From NCBI RefSeq assembly GCF_022682305.1, contig NZ_CP093528.1:3051501-3115500 (forward strand): a stretch of 64,000 nucleotides of DNA, read 5' to 3'. The notes below the pieces were generated by a model, which saw only the letters and a program-made list of their open reading frames with translations, was not told the DNA's origin and searched no databases. Positions 56,643-64,000 of this stretch are shown here, piece by piece (position 1 is the stretch's first letter; every line of letters starts with the position of its first letter). The DNA comes from Shinella zoogloeoides. GTDB lineage: Bacteria > Pseudomonadota > Alphaproteobacteria > Rhizobiales > Rhizobiaceae. The position numbers and the translations under genes were made by a program.

Positions 56643-56761
56643 CTGCCGCCGCGACAACGGATAGCGGAGAGGCATGACAGCCAAGCCGGAATCAGGGCAA
56701 AGAACGATATGAGCGAGCGCACAGGCCGGCAACGGCCCGCCGGCGGTCGGGTCATGCGCGG

Positions 56762-57199
56762 ATGAGCGCGCTTGCCGCCTATGGCGGCCTTTTCCTCGCC
56801 GCCTTCGTCGCCGCGACCATTCTGCCCGCCCAATCGGAGGCGGCGCTCGCTGGCCTGCTGGCGACGGGCAGCCATGCCCCGGCCCTGCTGATCCTCGTCG
56901 CCGGCACCGGCAATGTCCTCGGCTCGGTCGTCAACTGGCTGCTCGGCCGCGGCATCGAGCGATTTCGCGGCGCGCGCTGGTTTCCCGTCAGCGAAAGGCA
57001 GCTCGATCGGGCGGGACGCTGGTATCGGAAATACGGCTGGTGGAGCCTGCTGCTGAGCTGGGCGCCTGTCATCGGCGACCCGCTGACGGTGGCAGCGGGC
57101 GTCATGCGCGAACCGTTCGCCCGCTTCCTGCTCGTCGTTTCCATCGCCAAGTTCGGCCGCTACATTGCCCTTGCCGCCCTCGTCCTTTCCTGGACCTGA
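56762..57199 (+). CDS. YqaA family membrane protein
   Basis: A 145-aa inner membrane protein of the YqaA branch of the SNARE-associated/DedA superfamily, with three or four helices. Characteristic parts are LAAFVAATILPAQSEAALAGLLATG, GNVLGSVVNWLLGRGIERF and KYGWWSLLLSWAPVIGDPLTVAAGVMR. The function is unknown, and a role in envelope homeostasis is suggested for the superfamily. The gene lies 54 bases before the ECF sigma gene. A perfect short inverted repeat covers its stop codon. Confidence 0.85.
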   Translation: MSALAAYGGLFLAAFVAATILPAQSEAALAGLLATGSHAPALLILVAGTGNVLGSVVNWLLGRGIERFRGARWFPVSERQLDRAGRWYRKYGWWSLLLSWAPVIGDPLTVAAGVMREPFARFLLVVSIAKFGRYIALAALVLSWT

Positions 57200-57211
57200 A
57201 ATTTTTTCAGG
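57195..57211. promoter_or_regulatory. Inverted repeat at the end of yqaA
   Basis: CCTGAAA-TTT-TTTCAGG, a perfect 7-bp repeat covering the yqaA stop, just upstream of the sigma-factor promoter. Confidence 0.4.
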
Positions 57212-57217
57212 AGAGAT

Positions 57218-57245
57218 GGAATGAGCACCGCCCGGCTCTCGTATA
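57218..57245 (+). promoter_or_regulatory. ECF-type promoter of the sigma gene
   Basis: GGAAT at 57218-57222 is separated by 17 bases from CGTATA at 57240-57245. This is the GGAA..CGT arrangement of ECF promoters and suggests autoregulation. The expected transcript would begin within a few bases of the ATG at 57253. Confidence 0.5.
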
Positions 57246-57252
57246 TTGGGGC

Positions 57253-57816
57253 ATGAACGCAAAGATACCCGGCTTCAACGTGATCGGACAGCTTGCGGCG
57301 CTCAGGCGCTATGCGCTGTCGCTCGTCCGCAATCCGGACGAGGCCGAGGATCTCGTGCATGACGCGCTGGTGAAGGCCTATGAGCGGCAATCGACCTTCC
57401 GCACTGGCGCCAATGTGCGCAACTGGCTGATGTCGATCCTGCACAACGCCCATATCGACCGCCTGCGCCAGCGCCGCTCGCAGGAGCGCCGCCACGATGC
57501 GGCGGCGGAGATCGCCGACACCTCGGTCGCGGCGAACCAGGACCATTCCGTGCGCCTGACGCAGCTTCGCAACGCCTTCTTCGACCTGCCGGAAGAGCAG
57601 CGCGCGGCGCTGCATCTCGTCGCCATCGAGGAGCTTTCCTATCAGGAAGCGGCCGAAGCGCTCGGCATTCCGGTCGGCACGCTGATGTCGCGCGTCGCCC
57701 GCGCCCGCCAGCGGCTGCGCAGTTTCGAACAGGGCGGCGATGCCGCATCCGGCACCCATCTCAGGCCCGTCACGCATCTCAAGATTGTCGGAGGCACCGG
57801 CGATGACAAGCAATGA
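57253..57816 (+). CDS. ECF sigma factor
   Basis: A 187-aa RNA polymerase sigma-70 family factor with region 2 (LAALRRYALSLVRNPDEAEDLVHDALVKAYERQSTFRTGANVRNWLMSILHN) and region 4 (LPEEQRAALHLVAIEELSYQEAAEALGIPVGTLMSRVARARQRL). The ATG at 57253 gives the normal N-terminus; no ribosome site is seen, and with the ECF-like promoter upstream the mRNA may be almost leaderless. It overlaps its presumed anti-sigma gene by 14 bases. The regulon is unknown. Confidence 0.88.
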   Translation: MNAKIPGFNVIGQLAALRRYALSLVRNPDEAEDLVHDALVKAYERQSTFRTGANVRNWLMSILHNAHIDRLRQRRSQERRHDAAAEIADTSVAANQDHSVRLTQLRNAFFDLPEEQRAALHLVAIEELSYQEAAEALGIPVGTLMSRVARARQRLRSFEQGGDAASGTHLRPVTHLKIVGGTGDDKQ

Positions 57817-58576
57817 CCCCATTCTCGAAAACGACCTCAACGCCTATGTCGACGACCAGCTGGCCGTCGGACGGCGCATCGAGGTCGAGGCCTATCTTTC
57901 GGAGCGACCGGACGTCGCCGCGCAGGTCATGCAGGATCTGCGCGTGCGCGACGAACTGCGGCTTGCGCTTGCCGACCACCGCACGGTGACACGGCAGGAA
58001 ACGCGGGAAGCCGCGCGCCTGCTGGAACGCTCGCTTTCGCGCCGCCGCATCTTCTCGCTCTTCCGCCGCGCCGCGACCATCGCGCTCTTCGTTGCGGCCG
58101 GCTGGACGGCCCATGCCGTGCTCGGCCCCTTCGGTGCGACGGAGGTCGTGGCCTCCACGCCACCGCCGGCCTTCGTGGAAGAGGCCGTGCGCGCGCACCG
58201 CACCACGCTGCTGCGCGACAGCATGACCTCGCAGCCGGAAACCGAGACCTTCGACCCGGCCGAAATCCGCTCCGCGACGGCCATCGTGCTGCCGGACCTG
58301 CCGAAAGGCTGGAGCGTCATCGACGCGCAGGTCTTCCCCTCCGCCTATGGCCCGAGCGTCGAACTGGTGCTCGAACCGGTGAAGGGTGAGCGCCTGTCGC
58401 TCTTTGCCGTACGGCCCGGCTCCTTCGCCGTGCAGCACGCCCTCGTCTTCCACGCCGACAATGCCCGGGCCGCCTACTGGCAGATCGGCGATGTCGCCTA
58501 TGCGCTGGTGTCGGAAAGCCGCAAGGCCGACGACCTGGCGGACACCGCGCGGGACCTGTCCCGCACGCTCTACTGA
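57803..58576 (+). CDS. Anti-sigma factor, single-pass membrane protein
   Basis: A 257-aa protein. The N-terminal cytoplasmic domain (DPILENDLNAYVDDQLAVGRRIEVEAYLSERPDVAAQVMQD) is the type that binds ECF sigma factors, without a zinc-binding HxxxCxxC motif. One membrane helix follows near residues 92-110 (FRRAATIALFVAAGWTAHAVLG). The periplasmic part, VLPDLPKGWSVIDAQVFPSAYGPSVELVLEP, would sense the signal. GGAGG precedes the ATG by eight bases and the gene overlaps the sigma gene. Confidence 0.82.
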   Translation: MTSNDPILENDLNAYVDDQLAVGRRIEVEAYLSERPDVAAQVMQDLRVRDELRLALADHRTVTRQETREAARLLERSLSRRRIFSLFRRAATIALFVAAGWTAHAVLGPFGATEVVASTPPPAFVEEAVRAHRTTLLRDSMTSQPETETFDPAEIRSATAIVLPDLPKGWSVIDAQVFPSAYGPSVELVLEPVKGERLSLFAVRPGSFAVQHALVFHADNARAAYWQIGDVAYALVSESRKADDLADTARDLSRTLY

Positions 58577-58607
58577 TCAACCGCTTCCATACCGAAGGAG
58601 ATTCTCG

Positions 58608-59324
58608 ATGGAACCCGTACAACAGCGTTTCGGCTATGGCGCGCAGGCGCAGTCGGCCGCCCTCTTCGACGAGGGCCTGCGCCAGCACATGCTGCGCGTT
58701 TACAACTACATGGGCGCCGGCCTCGTCATCACCGGCCTCATCGCCTTCGTTGTCGGCTCGACGCCGGCCCTCTATGTGCCGATCTTCTCCTCCCCGCTGA
58801 AGTGGGTGGTGATGCTGGCGCCGCTCGCCTTCGTCTTCTTCTTCTCGTTCAAGATCCAGACGATGTCGGCCAGCACCGCGCAGCTGACCTTCTGGGCCTT
58901 CTGCGCCGTCATGGGCCTGTCGCTCGCCTCGGTGTTCCTCGTCTTCACCGGCATGAGCATCGCCCGCACCTTCTTCATCGCCGCCACCATGTTCGGCGCA
59001 ACGAGCCTCTACGGCTATGTGACGAAGCGTGACCTCTCCAAGTTCGGCTCGTTCCTGATGATGGGCCTCATCGGCGTCGTCATCGCCTCCATCGTCAATA
59101 TCTTCCTCGGCTCCAGCGCCCTGCAGTTCGCGATTTCCGTGATCGGTATCGTCGTCTTCGTCGGCCTCACCGCCTGGGACACGCAGAACATCAAGGAACA
59201 GTATGCCGAAAATATCGGCCACGAGTCGCAGCAGAAGATGGCCGTCTTCGGCGCGCTGTCGCTCTACCTCAACTTCGTCAACATCTTCCAGCTCCTGCTG
59301 AATTTCACGGGCGAGCGCGAGTAG
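58608..59324 (+). CDS. Bax inhibitor-1 (BI-1)/YccA family protein
   Basis: A 238-aa membrane protein with seven helices. The family pattern GATSLYGYVTKRDLSKFGSFLMMGLIGVVIASIVN and the C-terminal ALSLYLNFVNIFQLLLNFTGERE are present. GAAGGAG precedes the ATG by seven bases. Bacterial members are stress-linked calcium-leak channels or modulators of membrane proteolysis. It is 31 bases from the anti-sigma gene, so it probably belongs to the same operon. A terminator follows. Confidence 0.9.
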   Translation: MEPVQQRFGYGAQAQSAALFDEGLRQHMLRVYNYMGAGLVITGLIAFVVGSTPALYVPIFSSPLKWVVMLAPLAFVFFFSFKIQTMSASTAQLTFWAFCAVMGLSLASVFLVFTGMSIARTFFIAATMFGATSLYGYVTKRDLSKFGSFLMMGLIGVVIASIVNIFLGSSALQFAISVIGIVVFVGLTAWDTQNIKEQYAENIGHESQQKMAVFGALSLYLNFVNIFQLLLNFTGERE

Positions 59325-59347
59325 TTTTCGCAGGCGATTTCAATGGG

Positions 59348-59378
59348 AACGGCGGGCATTGTCCCGCCGTTTTCTTTT
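59348..59378 (+). terminator. Intrinsic terminator after the BI-1 gene
   Basis: AACGGCGGG-CATTGT-CCCGCCGTT followed by TTCTTTT, a clear 9-bp stem with T run. Confidence 0.9.
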
Positions 59379-59397
59379 GCGCGCATTGCAATAAATG

Positions 59398-59413
59398 GTA
59401 AGTATTTACTTAC
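59398..59413. promoter_or_regulatory. Palindrome upstream of the thi promoter
   Basis: GTAAGTA-TT-TACTTAC is a 16-bp near-perfect palindrome, 14 bases upstream of the TTGACA of the thi operon. It looks like a TetR- or GntR-like site. Confidence 0.5.
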
Positions 59414-59426
59414 ATAAATTACCCCG

Positions 59427-59455
59427 TTGACAAATCTCCCCGCAGCGTCTTTGCT
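59427..59455 (+). promoter_or_regulatory. thiCOSGE promoter
   Basis: TTGACA at 59427-59432 is followed after 17 bases by TTTGCT (59450-59455), a weak -10. The transcript would start a few bases before the TPP riboswitch. Confidence 0.55.
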
Positions 59456-59464
59456 TGAAGCATT

Positions 59465-61479
<2,015 letters not shown>

Positions 61480-61481
61480 CC

Positions 61482-62456
61482 ATGCGCATCCTCGTCAAAG
61501 GCGCCGGCGTCGCCGGCCTCGCCACCGCCTGGCAACTCTACCGCCACGGCTTCGACGTCACGATCACGGATCGCGCGCCAAAGGTGGCGAGCGGGGCTTC
61601 CGGCCTTGCCGGCGGCATGCTCGCCCCATGGTGCGAGCGGGAAAGCGCCGAGGAGCCGGTGCTGACGCTCGGCCGCACCGCCGCCGACTGGTGGGAGGCA
61701 GCCCTGCCCGGCCATGTGCACCGCAAGGGCACGCTGGTCGTTGCCGCCGGCCGCGATGCCGGCGAACTCGACCGCTTCGCCGGCCGGACGAGCGGCTGGG
61801 AATGGCTGGACGCAGAAGGCATCGCCGCGCTGGAACCGGACCTTGCGGGACGCTTCCAGAAAGCCCTGTTCTTCCGGCAGGAAGCCCATCTCGATCCGCG
61901 CCTTGCCCTTTCGGCCCTTGCCGCCGGGCTGGAGGAGGCGCGCATGCGGTTCCTTCTCGGCGCCAGGGACAAGGGCGGGTACGACAGGGTGATCGACTGC
62001 ACCGGCGCGGCCCGCATCGGCCATCTGCCGGCGCTTCGCGGTGTTCGCGGCGAGATGCTTCACCTCGAAACCGACGAAATCCGCCTGTCCCGGCCCGTCC
62101 GCCTGCTACATCCCCGCCACCCGCTCTACATCGTGCCACGGGACGGCAATCGCTTCATGGTCGGCGCGACCATGATCGAAAGCGGCGACGAAGGCCCTGT
62201 CACCGCCCGCTCGCTGATGGAGCTGCTGAACGCCGCCTATGCCCTGCACCCGGCCTTCGGTGAGGCCCGGGTCATCGAAACCGGCGCGGGCATCCGCCCG
62301 GCCTATCCCGACAACCTGCCGCGCGTGACGGAGGATGGCGACACCATCCACGTCAACGGCCTCTATCGCCACGGCTTCCTGCTTGCGCCCGCCATGGCGG
62401 GAGAGGTCGCCCGCATCCTCCTGCGTGAGCGGCAACCGGAAAGGAAAGCCTCATGA
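61482..62456 (+). CDS. thiO: Glycine oxidase for thiazole synthesis
   Basis: A 324-aa FAD enzyme that oxidises glycine to iminoglycine for thiazole formation. The FAD motif is ILVKGAGVAGLATAWQLYRHG, and the end has VNGLYRHGFLLAPAMAGEVAR, typical of ThiO. Two start codons lie in GGAGAATGACCATG; the second at 61482 has the better-spaced ribosome site. It follows thiC by two bases. Confidence 0.93.
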   Translation: MRILVKGAGVAGLATAWQLYRHGFDVTITDRAPKVASGASGLAGGMLAPWCERESAEEPVLTLGRTAADWWEAALPGHVHRKGTLVVAAGRDAGELDRFAGRTSGWEWLDAEGIAALEPDLAGRFQKALFFRQEAHLDPRLALSALAAGLEEARMRFLLGARDKGGYDRVIDCTGAARIGHLPALRGVRGEMLHLETDEIRLSRPVRLLHPRHPLYIVPRDGNRFMVGATMIESGDEGPVTARSLMELLNAAYALHPAFGEARVIETGAGIRPAYPDNLPRVTEDGDTIHVNGLYRHGFLLAPAMAGEVARILLRERQPERKAS

Positions 62457-62650
62457 CCTTCATCATCAACGGCGAGGAACAGGAGGTCTCCGCCGCAACG
62501 CTCGCCGACCTGCTGACCGCGCTCGACTATGACGGCGACTGGCTGGCGACGGCGGTCAACGGCGAGCTGGTGCACCGCGAGGATCGCGACGCCTTCACGC
62601 TCGGCGCGCGCGACCGCATCGAGATCCTTTCGCCCATGCAGGGAGGCTGA
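62453..62650 (+). CDS. thiS: Thiamine biosynthesis sulfur carrier protein
   Basis: A 65-aa ubiquitin-fold sulfur carrier. It ends in the Gly-Gly (SPMQGG) that is adenylated and thiocarboxylated. The start [21 protein letters not shown] is typical. It overlaps thiO by four bases and precedes thiG by one base. Confidence 0.94.
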   Translation: MTFIINGEEQEVSAATLADLLTALDYDGDWLATAVNGELVHREDRDAFTLGARDRIEILSPMQGG

Positions 62651-62651
62651 C

Positions 62652-63425
62652 ATGCTGAAACTCTACGACGCCGAGGTCGGCTCACGCCTGCTGCTCGGCA
62701 CCGCGCGCTACCCTTCCCCGGCCGTTCTCGCGGAAGCGGTGCGGCGCTCGAGAACCGAGGTCGTCACCGTTTCTCTGCGCCGGGAAAGCGCGGGGAGCGA
62801 GGCGGGCGGGGCCTTCTTCGGGGTGATCCGCGACCTCGGCGTGCGCGTCCTGCCCAACACCGCCGGCTGCCACAGCGTCAGGGAGGCTGTTCTGACGGCG
62901 CAGATGGCGCACGAGGTCTTCCGTACCGACTGGATCAAGCTGGAGGTGATCGGCCATCACGACACGCTCCAGCCCGACGTCTTCGGCCTTGTCGAGGCGG
63001 CGCGCATCCTCACCGGCGAGGGTTTTCAGGTCTTCCCCTATACGACCGACGATCTCGTCGTGGCGGAACGGCTGCTGGAGGCCGGTTGCCGCGTGCTGAT
63101 GCCCTGGTGCGCGCCCATCGGCTCGGCCATGGGGCCGGTCAACCCGATGGCGCTGCGCACCTTCCGCGCCCATTTCCCGGAAATTCCGCTGATCGTCGAT
63201 GCCGGTATCGGTCGTCCCTCGCATGCCGCGAGCGTCATGGAACTCGGCTACGACGCCGTGCTGCTCAACACCGCGGTCGCCGGGGCCGGCGATCCCGCCG
63301 CCATGGCAGAGGCCTTCGCCCATGCCATCGAAGCCGGCCGCATGGCGCACCGGGCCGTGCCGCTCGAACCGCGCGACATGGCCGTTCCCTCCACACCCGT
63401 CATCGGAAAGGCCGTCTTTTCATGA
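62652..63425 (+). CDS. thiG: Thiazole synthase
   Basis: A 257-aa TIM-barrel protein that makes the thiazole phosphate from DXP, iminoglycine and ThiS-thiocarboxylate. The Schiff-base lysine is in [10 protein letters not shown], and [33 protein letters not shown] and [34 protein letters not shown] are family blocks. AGGGAGG lies seven bases upstream of the ATG. It overlaps thiE by four bases. Confidence 0.95.
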   Translation: MLKLYDAEVGSRLLLGTARYPSPAVLAEAVRRSRTEVVTVSLRRESAGSEAGGAFFGVIRDLGVRVLPNTAGCHSVREAVLTAQMAHEVFRTDWIKLEVIGHHDTLQPDVFGLVEAARILTGEGFQVFPYTTDDLVVAERLLEAGCRVLMPWCAPIGSAMGPVNPMALRTFRAHFPEIPLIVDAGIGRPSHAASVMELGYDAVLLNTAVAGAGDPAAMAEAFAHAIEAGRMAHRAVPLEPRDMAVPSTPVIGKAVFS

Positions 63426-64000
63426 AGCTCGATCCCTTCTATCTCATCGTCGACAGCGCCGGCTGGATCGAACGGCTGGTGCCCATTGGCGTCAAACTCG
63501 TACAGCTTCGCATGAAGGATCTGCCGGAAGACCGGCTGCGCGCGGAAATCCGCCGGGCGAAAACCGTCTGCGCCCAGCACGGCTGCCAGCTCATCGTCAA
63601 CGATTACTGGCGGCTCGCCATCGAGGGGGGCTGCGACTTCGTGCATCTCGGGCAGGAAGACCTTGCCACGGCCGACGTGGGCGCCATCCGCGCCGCTGGC
63701 ATGAAGCTCGGCCTTTCCACCCATGACGAGGCGGAACTGGAAACGGCGCTGGCCGCAAAGCCGGATTACGTGGCGCTCGGCCCTATCTGGCCGACGATCC
63801 TGAAGAAGATGAGATGGGCGCCGCAGGGTGTCGAGCGGCTGGCGGACTGGAAGGCGCGCATTGCCCCGCTCCCCCTCGTCGCCATCGGCGGCCTCAACCC
63901 GGAGCGCCTGCCGGCCGTCTTCGAGAACGGCGCCGACAGCGCCGCGGTCGTGACCGACATCACGCTGAACGCAGACCCCGAAGCGCGCACCCGAGAATGG
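63422..64000 (+). CDS. thiE: Thiamine-phosphate synthase, 3' end outside the window
   Basis: The open frame runs from the ATG at 63422 to the last base, 193 codons with no stop, close to the family's usual length. It joins HMP diphosphate and thiazole phosphate to thiamine phosphate. Family blocks are [55 protein letters not shown] and [22 protein letters not shown]. The loop is [17 protein letters not shown], which differs from the common GPIFPTxTK form and belongs to an alphaproteobacterial variant. It overlaps thiG by four bases, so it is translationally coupled. Confidence 0.9.
   Translation, partial: MKLDPFYLIVDSAGWIERLVPIGVKLVQLRMKDLPEDRLRAEIRRAKTVCAQHGCQLIVNDYWRLAIEGGCDFVHLGQEDLATADVGAIRAAGMKLGLSTHDEAELETALAAKPDYVALGPIWPTILKKMRWAPQGVERLADWKARIAPLPLVAIGGLNPERLPAVFENGADSAAVVTDITLNADPEARTREW

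Overview
The window is high-GC chromosomal-type DNA from an alphaproteobacterium, almost certainly a member of the Rhizobiaceae (Shinella/Ensifer/Rhizobium/Agrobacterium-like). The evidence is a sitABCD manganese transporter with two Mur-type boxes, a thiCOSGE operon behind a TPP riboswitch, gbcAB glycine betaine monooxygenase genes, DUF1217 and DUF6101-type rhizobial proteins, LacI-controlled sugar ABC cassettes and rhizobial RIME-like palindromic repeats. Genus is an inference. No rRNA, tRNA, CRISPR array, transposase or prophage gene was seen.

Layout. 0-3.3 kb: the end of lysS, then gbcB-gbcA on the minus strand behind a complete cobalamin riboswitch and a promoter region holding three perfect palindromes. 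3.3-18.5 kb: mostly housekeeping genes (a GGDEF protein with a degenerate active site, tsaC/sua5, a GlcD-type FAD oxidase, a five-repeat DUF1217 protein, ubiA, mipA/ompV, purD, DUF523, glyS with a small membrane-anchored protein). 18.6-22.2 kb: sitABCD. 22.3-25.3 kb: an amino-acid-oxidase-like FAD enzyme, a nucleoside hydrolase and ung. 25.4-32.8 kb: a catabolic locus with a DUF993 aldolase-like gene divergent from lacI, Gfo/Idh/MocA oxidoreductase, CoA-transferase, enoyl-CoA hydratase and aldehyde dehydrogenase. 33.0-43.1 kb: a second LacI regulator divergent from a sugar ABC transporter followed by GMC oxidoreductase, SDR, second GMC and a Dabb protein. 43.1-46.9 kb: an OsmF/Yeh-type betaine-like ABC importer. 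47-51 kb: a CHASE-PAS-GGDEF-EAL protein and a CofD/YvcK-like protein. 51.4-53.7 kb: a polar amino acid (cystine-like) importer. 53.8-59.3 kb: a PraR/PhrR-like XRE regulator, a BTAD-TPR regulator, a 71-aa protein, a YqaA-like membrane protein, an ECF sigma/anti-sigma pair and a BI-1 family protein. 59.4-64 kb: TPP riboswitch and thiC-thiO-thiS-thiG-thiE, the last one cut by the window end.

How the parts work together. The most unusual element is the cobalamin riboswitch placed in front of the betaine-demethylating Rieske oxygenase, which ties betaine breakdown (source of glycine and C1 units) to B12 status. The 25-43 kb stretch reads as two adjacent LacI-regulated catabolic cassettes: one imports a sugar and probably oxidises it with GMC and SDR enzymes, and the other combines sugar-type (Gfo/Idh, DUF993) with acyl-CoA-type (CoA-transferase, hydratase, ALDH) chemistry in an unassigned pathway. 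Both have a CG-centred operator between -35 and -10. Four palindromic repeat units lie between 24.5 and 41.1 kb and punctuate these cassettes.
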